From DATFLK01 sp035267815 (GTDB lineage: Bacteria > Pseudomonadota > Zetaproteobacteria > Mariprofundales > Mariprofundaceae), in assembly GCA_035267815.1 (NCBI GenBank), contig DATFLK010000195.1, positions 1 through 11,731 of the forward strand: 11,731 nt of DNA. Reading direction: 5' to 3'. The stretch's first letter is position 1; each line of letters starts with the position of its first letter. The translations under genes and the position numbers were made by a program. A model generated the notes under the pieces. It did not search any database. It had not been told where the DNA came from and worked only from the letters and a program-made list of their open reading frames with translations. Of this stretch, positions 1 to 5,468 are shown one piece after another.

Positions 1-95
1 TACTTCAGAATGTGTTCAAGTTGCGGGGCGAGTTCGGCGGCCTCTTCGTCGGTCAGGCGGATGCGGGCCAGCTCCGCCACCTTCTGCACGTCCAT
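1..95 (-). CDS. gatC: GatC, amidotransferase subunit C (N-terminal part only)
   Basis: The minus strand from an ATG at 95-93 reads MDVQKVAELARIRLTDEEAA and continues to ...QLEHILK at the window edge, so only the first 31 residues are present. The K-V-A-x-L-A-R-[IL] helix followed by an acidic turn and a second helix (A-P-Q-L-x-x-I-L) is the hallmark N-terminus of GatC, a protein of about 95 residues. GatC stabilises the GatA-GatB heterodimer that amidates Glu-tRNA(Gln) and/or Asp-tRNA(Asn) in the cytoplasm. A purine-rich Shine-Dalgarno (GAGGGAGG, complement of 107-114) lies about 11 bases upstream of the ATG, which supports the start. gatA and gatB would be expected beyond the left edge. The 121 bases separating it from the upstream mscS stop hold a short GC-rich inverted repeat (131-146) but no convincing terminator or promoter. 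The family call is confident although it rests on a fragment. Confidence 0.88.
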   Translation of the reverse strand, partial: MDVQKVAELARIRLTDEEAAELAPQLEHILK

Positions 96-216
96 GCTCA
101 AGCAAACCTCCCTCGGAATCTGAGACACGCGGGATAGCCCGATCCCTGCCGGATATCCCCGTTGCCGGAAAGGCGGCGAAGCCTATCGCCCAAACTGCCC
201 GGATGCCAGTGTCACG

Positions 217-1053
217 TCAGGTTCCGGACGACTCCGAATCGCCGTCCACGACGCGAACCGGGAAGGGCTCGGTCTCGCTGCCGGCGTAGAGCGAACGGTG
301 CGGGAAGGGAATCTCGATGCCGGCTGCGTCGAAGCCGACTTTGATCTCCTCCTGGATGCTGTTTTTCAGTGCCAGGAAGTTCTCGCGTGCGGTCCAGACC
401 GAGAACTGGATGTCGAGCGAGGAGTCGCCGAAGCCCAGGAAGATGAAGAGCGGCTCTGGCTCGTCCAGACATAGCGGGTTTTGGGCGGCGATACGCATCA
501 GTTCGTCGCGCACGCGACCGATATCTTCCCTGTAGGCGACGCCGACCTTGATGTCGGCCCGGCGGATCGGGAAGCGGGTCAGCGTGGTCACCTCCGATTT
601 CATCACCGCTTCGTTGGGGATGCGCACGAAGAGGTTGTCGAAGGTGCGCAGCTTGATGGAGAGCAGGTCGATCGAGAGCACCTCGCCTATGGTGTCGCCG
701 ATCTTGATCACATCCTTGACCGAGAAGGTTTTTTCGCCGATCAGGAAGAGTCCGCTGATCAGGTTGGAGGCAGCGGTCTGCGAGGCGAAGCCGATGGCCA
801 CCGAGAAGATGCCGGCGGCGCCGAGCAGCACGCCGAGGTCGAAGCCGAGCTGGTGCAGCGCCATCACGGCGAAGATGACCAGTACCGTATAGAAGGCGAT
901 GCGGCGTGCCAGCGTGGCGTGGTGGACGCTGAATCGTTTGGCCGCGAAGCGCCGGGTCACGGTTGAGGCGACCTTGGCCAAGATGAAACCGACCACTATC
1001 AGGACGATGGATCGCACGATGTGCGCCTTGGCGCCGAACAAAATCTCCATCAT
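217..1053 (-). CDS. mscS: MscS-family small-conductance mechanosensitive channel
   Basis: This encodes an inner-membrane channel that opens under membrane tension to release osmolytes during hypo-osmotic shock. From the ATG at 1053-1051 the protein is 278 residues, close to E. coli MscS (286). Visible parts: hydrophobic segments near residues 10-28 and 50-72, then the Gly/Ala-rich pore helix TM3 (around 73-105, GVLLGAAGIFSVAIGFASQ), then the beta-domain signature with RTFDN and RIPN at about 136-147, and a cytosolic C-terminal domain ending in an acidic tail. An in-frame ATG at 1083 would give 288 residues and overlap the DUF432 gene by 26 bases. I prefer 1053 (or the adjacent ATG at 1050) because GATGAGG lies just upstream and the start then follows the DUF432 stop by 4 bases, the usual layout for translational coupling. 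It is the last gene of the Kef-DUF432-MscS run. The family call is firm; only the start is uncertain. Confidence 0.93.
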   Translation of the reverse strand: MMEILFGAKAHIVRSIVLIVVGFILAKVASTVTRRFAAKRFSVHHATLARRIAFYTVLVIFAVMALHQLGFDLGVLLGAAGIFSVAIGFASQTAASNLISGLFLIGEKTFSVKDVIKIGDTIGEVLSIDLLSIKLRTFDNLFVRIPNEAVMKSEVTTLTRFPIRRADIKVGVAYREDIGRVRDELMRIAAQNPLCLDEPEPLFIFLGFGDSSLDIQFSVWTARENFLALKNSIQEEIKVGFDAAGIEIPFPHRSLYAGSETEPFPVRVVDGDSESSGT

Positions 1054-1057
1054 CGCC

Positions 1058-1891
1058 TCATCCCAGCCACTCGCCGATGGCATGTATGAGGGATTTCTCC
1101 GATCGGGTTTCGCGCGGTCCGTGCAGCTGCGTACCGCCGTCTGCCTCGTCCGGTATCGTGCCCGCGAGCTCCAGCGAGGTGGTCTCGCCTCCCTTCCTGC
1201 GCACCAGCGTCACCGTGTCGGTCCAGAGCTCGCCAGTGTCGGATGCGAATATCGAGAGGTAGGGGGCCGGCAGGCTCATCCGTTCGAAGCGGAAGGTGTC
1301 GGCATCCTCGTTCTGGATCACCACTGGTGTGATGGCGCGGTGGTGACGGTGCGGCAAGTTGGCGGGGTCGAGGTGGGCATGCGTGAGGCTGGAGTAGCAG
1401 AGACAACCCTCCAGCGTGTTGGGGCCGAACCAGATGTCGGAGGGGCGGAAGATCGGTACCTCTCCCAGATGCGTGTCGCTGTCGTGCACGTCGACGCGCA
1501 ACCACAGCGGAGAGCTGATATAGAGGCGCACGGCCACGCCGGGTGGGATCGAGAGCGCCGAGACCGGGCGCGCCACCACCGGCCGGTCGGCCAGCGACGG
1601 GGTTACGGTGAGCTTCGGCTCGGTCTTCTCGAAGATGAAGCGCTGCAATCCTTTCTGATCGTGCGGCATCGATTTGAGCCGCCGCACCTGTGCTTTGACC
1701 TCGCGGGCGGGCTCCTCCGGCACCGCCGGCTGCGCCAGCAGTTGCCACTCGTTCGCCTCCCGGAGGATCAGTGTGCGGCTCGGGCCGAAGGCGAAGCTGG
1801 TCACCTCGCCGATCTCCGGTGCGCGCTCGCGCCACCACGGTGTGCTTCGTTTCCGGCCGCCGGCAGACGCGCTTTTCGATGTCGATACCAT
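1058..1891 (-). CDS. DUF432 domain protein next to MscS
   Basis: A 277-residue soluble protein with no signal peptide or membrane span. It matches my recollection of the DUF432 family: an N-terminal segment with WWRE...GPSRTLILREANEWQ (about residues 19-50), a central stretch with SPLWLRVDVHD and PIFRPSDIWFGPNTLEGCLC (about 128-165), and PHRHHRAITPVVIQNED (about 181-197) followed by LPAPYLSIFASD. DUF432 was first described as an archaeal domain of unknown function and in Proteobacteria it is often found beside an MscS-type channel, as here. The biochemical role is unknown. The beta-rich composition and absence of catalytic motifs suggest a binding or regulatory protein (inference). The start ATG lies 10 bases after the antiporter stop and has no obvious Shine-Dalgarno, so translation may depend on the upstream gene. 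Its stop is 4 bases from the preferred mscS start. Confidence 0.85.
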   Translation of the reverse strand: MVSTSKSASAGGRKRSTPWWRERAPEIGEVTSFAFGPSRTLILREANEWQLLAQPAVPEEPAREVKAQVRRLKSMPHDQKGLQRFIFEKTEPKLTVTPSLADRPVVARPVSALSIPPGVAVRLYISSPLWLRVDVHDSDTHLGEVPIFRPSDIWFGPNTLEGCLCYSSLTHAHLDPANLPHRHHRAITPVVIQNEDADTFRFERMSLPAPYLSIFASDTGELWTDTVTLVRRKGGETTSLELAGTIPDEADGGTQLHGPRETRSEKSLIHAIGEWLG

Positions 1892-1901
1892 GGCAGGTAG
1901 T

Positions 1902-3068
1902 CTAGACGATCATCGAGCGTTTCATCCAGTGCCGGATGCCGAAGATCCAGAACGGTGCGAGCATCAGCGAAAGCGCGATCACTGCGATGGCGAGCTGGTA
2001 GCCCTCGGTGCTGATGATCTGCGAGGCCGCCCCGAGTGCGACGAGCACGAAGCTGAACTCCCCGATCTGGGCCAGCAGGGCGGCGGTGTAGATGCTGTCC
2101 GGCCACGAATCGCCGAGCATCCGGAAGACGAAGGCGTTGATGAAGGTGTTGGTGACGAAGGCGGCCAGCACCAGTGCGATGATTAGTACGAAGTGGGCCC
2201 GGAAGAAGTCGAGATCGAGCATCATGCCGATGGAGACGAAGAAGAGCGCCACGAAGACGACATAGAAGGGCTCTAGGCTGCGGTAGACCCACTCGGTCTC
2301 CTTGGCCGCCTTGATTAGCATGCCGGCCATGAAGGCGCCGAGCGCGCTGGAGAGCGATAGCAGGCCGGTGATCAGTGCGAAGCCGAAGCAGAGGATCAGC
2401 GCCGTGAAGACCTGGTGTTCATGGTCGTGGGAGAGGAGCTTTCTCAGGAAGGGGAGGTGGACCGACTCCTTGATGACGATCCAGGCGAACAGCGCTAGCA
2501 CCAGAACGCTTCCGAAGGCCTGCGCCGCCAGCTTCTCGACCGAGATATGATCGCCTCCCATGGCACCGATAATCATCAGCATCGGCACCACAGCCATGTC
2601 CTGCGCCAGCAGGATGGCCACGGCGGCCTGTCCGGAGCGGGTCTCCGTCTCATCTCTGGCCTGAAGCAGCTTCAGTACCACCGCCGTACTGCTCAGGCTG
2701 ATGGCGAAGCCGAAGAGGATGCTGCGGTGCACCGGCCAGCCCAGCACCACGCCCATCAGCCAAATCACGGTGACGCTGACGACGATCTGCAGCAGCGTGC
2801 CGGCCACGGCGATGCGCCAGTTGGCGAGCAGCCGTTTGGGCGAAATCTCCATGCCGAGGAAGAAGAGCAGCAGCACCACGCCGAAGGTGCCGAGCCGTTC
2901 CAGTACGCCGTGGTTGCTGATCAGGCCGAGCAGGTGCGGCCCTAGGATGACGCCGGCCAGTAGGTAGCCGACCACGTGCGGAATCTCGAATCTCCGCAGC
3001 ACCGCAGTCATGGCCAGAATCGCCAGGATGGCGCCGACGATGGATGGCAGCAGTGGGTCCATGTCCAT
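1902..3068 (-). CDS. Kef-type monovalent cation/proton antiporter (CPA2), without RCK domain
   Basis: A 388-residue polytopic inner-membrane protein of the Na_H_Exchanger (CPA2) family that should exchange K+ or Na+ for protons. Family marks include PHVVGYLLAGVILGPHLLG (residues 30-48), LLFFLGMEIS (67-76), ISLSSTAVVLKLL (123-135), and AQDMAVVP (155-162) in the segment that in Kef proteins holds the transport-site Gln-Asp pair. I count about 11-13 hydrophobic segments. The protein stops after the last membrane segment (...RHWMKRSMIV), so it lacks the C-terminal RCK/TrkA-N domain that gates KefB and KefC. The gene ends with a clean TAG and the membrane domain is complete, so this looks like a natural short form rather than a broken gene. 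A strong AAGGAGGGG lies upstream of the ATG, at slightly long spacing. It heads the Kef-DUF432-MscS run. Ion specificity cannot be read from sequence alone. Confidence 0.9.
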   Translation of the reverse strand: MDMDPLLPSIVGAILAILAMTAVLRRFEIPHVVGYLLAGVILGPHLLGLISNHGVLERLGTFGVVLLLFFLGMEISPKRLLANWRIAVAGTLLQIVVSVTVIWLMGVVLGWPVHRSILFGFAISLSSTAVVLKLLQARDETETRSGQAAVAILLAQDMAVVPMLMIIGAMGGDHISVEKLAAQAFGSVLVLALFAWIVIKESVHLPFLRKLLSHDHEHQVFTALILCFGFALITGLLSLSSALGAFMAGMLIKAAKETEWVYRSLEPFYVVFVALFFVSIGMMLDLDFFRAHFVLIIALVLAAFVTNTFINAFVFRMLGDSWPDSIYTAALLAQIGEFSFVLVALGAASQIISTEGYQLAIAVIALSLMLAPFWIFGIRHWMKRSMIV

Positions 3069-3155
3069 GGTGGTGAGACTCCCCTCCTTGAAGACTTCGT
3101 GAAGGGTTGCAGTTACAGCAGCCCGAGGATGTGAACCATATCACCCGTCGGCCAT

Positions 3156-3611
3156 CTAGTTCAGTGGTTTGAGGTTGGCGTGGGCAATCCACTGCCAGCC
3201 GTGTGCCGTCTTCAGGAAGACGCTGAGGCGCGGCGCCGGTTGATTCATCAGCCGTTTCCCCTCGATCGTCTCGGCCACGGAAACGGTATAGGTGGCGATG
3301 ATCACCGGTCCGTTGCGGGTGATCTTGATATCGTTCAGCGAGTAATGGCCGAGATCCAGTCCCCGGATCAGCCTGATCTCCTGTGCGCGGTCGTTGGCCC
3401 CGAACTGGTGTACCGCCTGGAAGCCGGCCGCCGCCGTGTTCTCGATCGCCGTCATGTCCGGCTTCTTCATGTTCGCCCACAGCTGCCGCACAAGCCGCTC
3501 GCCCAGTGCAGCGTCGGCCCCAGCCGCCATCGCCGGTATGGCCGGTATTGTGAGAGTCAGGGCCAATAGAAGGATGGATGCCCACTTCATGGGCCGTGTC
3601 GAAAGATACAT
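3156..3611 (-). CDS. Secreted NTF2/SnoaL-like (DUF4440-type) protein
   Basis: A 151-residue protein with a signal peptide: a basic start, a hydrophobic core (SILLLALTLTIPAIPAM, about residues 12-28) and an AMA cleavage site before AGAD. The mature part follows the cone-shaped NTF2/SnoaL pattern: a first helix with LGERLVRQLWANMKKPD, a middle segment GFQAVHQFG, then strands with VIIATYTVSVAE and APRLSVFLKTAHGWQWIAHA at the C-terminus. These proteins are usually small-molecule binding or structural. No catalytic residues stand out, so the function is unassigned. The ATG at 3611 is supported by AGGAG at 5 bases upstream. A second in-frame ATG at 3590 gives a shorter signal peptide but lacks a ribosome site. 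It lies 87 bases upstream of the antiporter gene and 74 bases downstream of the lipoprotein gene, so an operon with either is possible but not shown. Confidence 0.72.
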   Translation of the reverse strand: MYLSTRPMKWASILLLALTLTIPAIPAMAAGADAALGERLVRQLWANMKKPDMTAIENTAAAGFQAVHQFGANDRAQEIRLIRGLDLGHYSLNDIKITRNGPVIIATYTVSVAETIEGKRLMNQPAPRLSVFLKTAHGWQWIAHANLKPLN

Positions 3612-3625
3612 GGATGTCTCCTCTC

Positions 3626-3652
3626 CGGGCCGTCCTCCACAGAGGAGGCCCG
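3626..3652 (-). other. Hairpin in the leader of the NTF2-like gene
   Basis: The arms CGGGCC-g-TCCT (3626-3636) and AGGAGGCCCG (3643-3652) pair over 10 bases with one bulge and a 6-base loop. On the minus strand the hairpin ends directly before the Shine-Dalgarno region of the gene starting at 3611 and is not followed by a T-run, so it is not a typical terminator for the upstream lipoprotein gene. It may be an mRNA stability or leader structure, or a weak attenuator. No family is recognised. Confidence 0.4.
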
Positions 3653-3685
3653 AAAAGGAGAGTTTAGACCATTCTGGTATGCCGC

Positions 3686-4090
3686 CTATTTGACGGTGAA
3701 GTGGACTGTCTTCTGCACGCCGGTCAGAGCGTGGCTAGCTGTGGCTTCCTTGACCGCGATCGTGTGCGGCCCTTCCGTCAGCTTCGGCAGGTCGAGGCTG
3801 CAGGGGCAGTCGCTGACGTTGCGGTCGATGATCGGTGGATCGTTGTCGACATAGACGTGCAGGTGGTTGCCGTTGGGGCCGAGCGTGACGTTGTAGGTCA
3901 GCTTGTCCTCGCTGCCGCTTGGCAACACCGCGCCCTCCTTGGGCGAGATGATGGTTACCGAGCCGGTGCTGGCGGCGGGTGCCATGGCATGGTCTTCGTC
4001 GCCGTTACCCTGATCATGGTCGCCGCAGCCGGCCGTGGCCAGCGCGACGGCGGCCAGCACGGCGAGTGCGAACAGGTTGAGTCGTTTCAT
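3686..4090 (-). CDS. Small lipoprotein with an Ig-like C-terminal domain
   Basis: A 134-residue protein with a type II (lipoprotein) signal: MKR, a hydrophobic run to residue 18, then the lipobox TAGC with Cys22 as the lipidated residue. Gly follows the Cys, with no Asp at +2, so outer-membrane delivery is expected. A His- and acid-rich linker (DHDQGNGDEDHAM, residues 24-36) precedes a beta-rich domain starting near residue 44 (VTIISPKEGAVLPSG) and including NHLHVYVDNDPPIIDR (75-90), a CPC pair (Cys95, Cys97), LTEGPHTIAVKEA and a final VHFTV strand. The layout resembles small Ig-like periplasmic domains of the DUF4399 kind, but I do not recognise an exact family. The chosen ATG at 4090 has AAGGAGG 8 bases upstream; an extended frame from 4141 lacks a ribosome site and would bury the signal peptide. 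The His-x-His and CPC residues could bind a metal (inference). It is divergent from the AsmA-like gene. Confidence 0.75.
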   Translation of the reverse strand: MKRLNLFALAVLAAVALATAGCGDHDQGNGDEDHAMAPAASTGSVTIISPKEGAVLPSGSEDKLTYNVTLGPNGNHLHVYVDNDPPIIDRNVSDCPCSLDLPKLTEGPHTIAVKEATASHALTGVQKTVHFTVK

Positions 4091-4154
4091 AGTAGTGCCT
4101 CCTTGGGTGTGGGGATGGCCGTGCGCATCCTCTCGTCGCATGGCTGTTCATACC

Positions 4155-4163
4155 AATATAGCA
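4155..4163 (-). promoter_or_regulatory. Candidate extended -10 promoter for the lipoprotein gene
   Basis: The minus strand reads TGCTATATT, a TGn motif directly followed by a -10 box matching five of six TATAAT positions. It lies about 65 bases upstream of the lipoprotein ATG, inside the 151-base divergent region. No good -35 box sits 17 bases further upstream, which is common for extended -10 promoters. Prediction by eye only. Confidence 0.38.
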
Positions 4164-4183
4164 TCCGTGGGCCGCACCGGGGT

Positions 4184-4212
4184 TTGCGCCATGCGCGGAA
4201 TGCGTCTACAAC
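4184..4212 (+). promoter_or_regulatory. Weak candidate sigma-70 promoter for the AsmA-like gene
   Basis: TTGCGC (4184-4189) and TACAAC (4207-4212) are 17 bases apart and lie 29 bases upstream of the ATG at 4242. The matches are only 3/6 and 4/6 to consensus, so spacing and position carry most of the weight. Confidence 0.25.
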
Positions 4213-4241
4213 CCAATAAATGGTTTCTCTGGAGATGGTTC

Positions 4242-5015
4242 ATGAAAAAGGTGTTGATCGGCTTGGGTGTGGTGGTGCTGCTCGTCGTGGCGGGCATGGT
4301 GTATCTCTGGAGCAATCTCGACAGTATCGTCAAGGAAGCGATCCAGACCTACGGTTCGCAGGCGACCCAGACGGCCGTGCATGTTGCTTCGGTTAAGATC
4401 GACTTGGGTCAGGGTAGGGCGCAGGTCGCCGGCCTGACGGTGGGCAATCCCAAGGGGTTCAGCGCCCCGAATATTTTCAAGCTCGGCAAGATCAGCACGA
4501 AGATCGATCTTTCCACCCTCAAGGAGAACCCCGTCGTGATCGACGAGATCGTCGTTAGCGCCCCCTCCGTCTTCTACGAGATCAATAAGTCGGGCGTTTC
4601 CAACGCCGACGTGATCAAGAAGAACCTCGCCTCCGGCAGCAAGGCCTCGTCCGGGAAGAGCAGCAAGGGTGACCAGTTCAAGATGATCATCCGCAAGCTG
4701 GTGGTCGAGGGGAGCACCGCCCAGGTGCGCATCGCGGCGCTGAAAGGGCGTGAGCAGAGTGTGGCGCTGCCCCGGATCGTCATGACCGATGTCGGCAAGA
4801 AGAGCGGCGGGGCGACGGCCGCCGAAGTGGCCACGCAGCTCTCCCAGAGGCTGCTCGGCAACGTGCAGAGCTCGGTGGCGGCCATCGGCGTGGACAAGTA
4901 TCTCGGCAAGTCGGCCGATGAGGTCAAGAAGCAGCTGCAGGGCGCCATGGGCGGTGCGTCCGACGGTGCGGCCAAGAAGGCTGGCGACGCCCTCAAGGGG
5001 TTGCTCGGTAACTAG
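4242..5015 (+). CDS. Short AsmA-like inner-membrane-anchored protein
   Basis: A 257-residue protein with a single N-terminal membrane anchor (MKKVLIGLGVVVLLVVAGMV, residues 1-20) and a periplasmic body. Residues about 40-115 fit the AsmA/DUF748 start: VASVKIDLGQGRAQVAGLTV, NPKGFSAPNIFKLGKIS, then L..NPVVIDEIVVSAPSVFYEI. This beta-strand repeat is shared with much larger AsmA-like proteins linked to lipid transport between membranes or to envelope assembly. This short version holds one such module, a Ser/Lys-rich linker (about 134-147), a further beta segment, and an Ala/Lys/Gly-rich tail that is probably helical (KSADEVKKQLQ to ALKGLLGN). Its role is unknown. The start was chosen at 4242 because GGAGA lies 6 bases upstream and the anchor begins at once; an open frame reaching back to 4035 overlaps the divergent lipoprotein gene and has no support. 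It is one of only two plus-strand genes in the window. Confidence 0.78.
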   Translation: MKKVLIGLGVVVLLVVAGMVYLWSNLDSIVKEAIQTYGSQATQTAVHVASVKIDLGQGRAQVAGLTVGNPKGFSAPNIFKLGKISTKIDLSTLKENPVVIDEIVVSAPSVFYEINKSGVSNADVIKKNLASGSKASSGKSSKGDQFKMIIRKLVVEGSTAQVRIAALKGREQSVALPRIVMTDVGKKSGGATAAEVATQLSQRLLGNVQSSVAAIGVDKYLGKSADEVKKQLQGAMGGASDGAAKKAGDALKGLLGN

Positions 5016-5038
5016 TCCTTCTCGGCGCTTGATGGGGT

Positions 5039-5069
5039 CATTAACACCTATATCTATTAGGGTGTAATG
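5039..5069. repeat. Imperfect inverted repeat after the AsmA-like gene
   Basis: CATTAACACCTA (5039-5050) and TAGGGTGTAATG (5058-5069) are near-complementary, with one bulged base in each arm and a 7-base AT-rich centre. No T-run follows, so it is a poor intrinsic terminator for the AsmA-like gene. Its place upstream of a candidate -10 box makes an operator equally possible. Function not shown. Confidence 0.4.
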
Positions 5070-5091
5070 ATTCTCGATATCAAACTATATT
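5063..5091 (+). promoter_or_regulatory. Candidate promoter region with Fur-box-like sequence for the 29-residue gene
   Basis: TATATT at 5086-5091 is a fair -10 box, 36 bases before the ATG at 5128, but no good -35 box is seen. Just upstream, 5063-5081 matches the classical 19-base Fur consensus at 13 of 19 positions by my hand count. The stretch is markedly more AT-rich than its surroundings, which suits a promoter but also raises the chance of false matches. Regulation by Fur is only a suggestion. Confidence 0.25.
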
Positions 5092-5095
5092 CATC

Positions 5096-5121
5096 TCCTA
5101 TTAACTTTAATGTAATAGGAG
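5096..5121 (+). promoter_or_regulatory. Hairpin covering the ribosome binding site of the 29-residue gene
   Basis: TCCTATTA (5096-5103) and TAATAGGA (5113-5120) are perfect 8-base complements separated by 9 bases. The right arm contains most of the AGGAG Shine-Dalgarno (5117-5121), which sits 6 bases before the ATG. When folded, the stem would hide the ribosome site. With six of eight pairs being A-U or otherwise weak it is only marginally stable, as expected of an RNA thermometer or a ligand- or protein-controlled leader. It could instead be a DNA operator for a dimeric repressor. Confidence 0.45.
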
Positions 5122-5127
5122 TCAATC

Positions 5128-5217
5128 ATGAATTTCGCAGTCATTCTGTTCTTTTGTGTACTCGTTGCCCCGTTCATCCTCTTTTTCAAGTTTGCGGCAA
5201 GAGACACCAAGCGATAA
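5128..5217 (+). CDS. 29-residue single-span membrane protein, unknown
   Basis: The frame reads MNFAVILFFCVLVAPFILFF followed by KFAARDTKR and a TAA stop. Residues 2-20 form one hydrophobic span with a central Pro and a Cys, followed by a short basic tail, so the tail should stay in the cytoplasm by the positive-inside rule. A well-placed AGGAG lies 6 bases before the ATG, an AT-rich leader precedes it, and a strong intrinsic terminator begins 21 bases after the stop: a complete miniature transcription unit. Small proteins of this shape often modulate a larger membrane complex (CydX, AcrZ and KdpF are known examples of the class), but I see no specific similarity to any of them. Such genes are often missed by gene callers because of length. 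Reading as a real gene rests on signal layout rather than homology. Confidence 0.6.
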   Translation: MNFAVILFFCVLVAPFILFFKFAARDTKR

Positions 5218-5238
5218 ACCACATCGCGCACCCAAATC

Positions 5239-5266
5239 AAAAGCCGGGCATCCGCCCGGCTTTTTT
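5239..5266. terminator. Strong intrinsic terminator, probably bidirectional
   Basis: GCCGGGC (5243-5249) and GCCCGGC (5254-5260) form a perfect 7-pair GC stem with an ATCC loop, preceded by AAAA and followed by TTTTTT. On the plus strand it ends the 29-residue gene. On the minus strand the same stem is followed by four T and would end the long radA-to-corA run after the 43-residue ORF. The two convergent units share it. Confidence 0.92.
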
Positions 5267-5314
5267 GTGGTTATCTCCGTCCGTAGTCTCAAATGTGTCT
5301 ACAATCAATACTAG

Positions 5315-5446
5315 TCATAGATCGCCAAAGAAATCCTTGAGCTTGCTCTGCATGAAGGGCAATGCCTCGACAGGGGATTTGTCATCCGGCGTCTCTCCCA
5401 AAAGCCTATCGAACATCTTCTCCAGATGCGCATCGATATCCCTCAT
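5315..5446 (-). CDS. 43-residue hypothetical protein downstream of corA
   Basis: From the ATG at 5446-5444 the minus strand reads MRDIDAHLEKMFDRLLGETP, then DDKSPVEALPFMQSKLKDFF and GDL before TGA. It is a soluble, probably helical peptide with two amphipathic segments (about residues 4-17 and 30-42) around a Pro-containing linker. AAGGGA sits about 6 bases upstream of the ATG and GGAGGAG lies further up. The gene begins 22 bases after the CorA stop and is the last ORF before the shared terminator, so it should be co-transcribed with corA. I recognise no family. The coding case rests on the ribosome site, operon position and a stop that leaves just enough room for the terminator. A chance ORF of this size is possible. 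Confidence 0.5.
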   Translation of the reverse strand: MRDIDAHLEKMFDRLLGETPDDKSPVEALPFMQSKLKDFFGDL

Positions 5447-5468
5447 GACACTTCCCTTACTCCTCCTA

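Noticed and set aside
131..158. GC-rich inverted repeats in the mscS-gatC gap
   Set aside because: Stems are only 4-5 pairs with no following T-run, too weak to call a terminator or operator.
899..1900. Plus-strand open frame of 333 codons
   Set aside because: Antisense to DUF432 and mscS, with Arg-rich low-complexity translation and no ribosome site.
3083..3106. Possible hairpin upstream of the Kef gene
   Set aside because: The arms pair only with a mismatch and almost no loop, so no stable structure is supported.
4091..4141. Upstream extension of the lipoprotein frame (ATG at 4141)
   Set aside because: No ribosome site, and it would place 17 polar residues before the lipoprotein signal; the ATG at 4090 has a strong AAGGAGG.
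4035..4241. Upstream extension of the AsmA-like frame
   Set aside because: It overlaps the divergent lipoprotein gene, encodes low-complexity basic sequence, and the internal ATG at 4242 has a good ribosome site and starts the membrane anchor.
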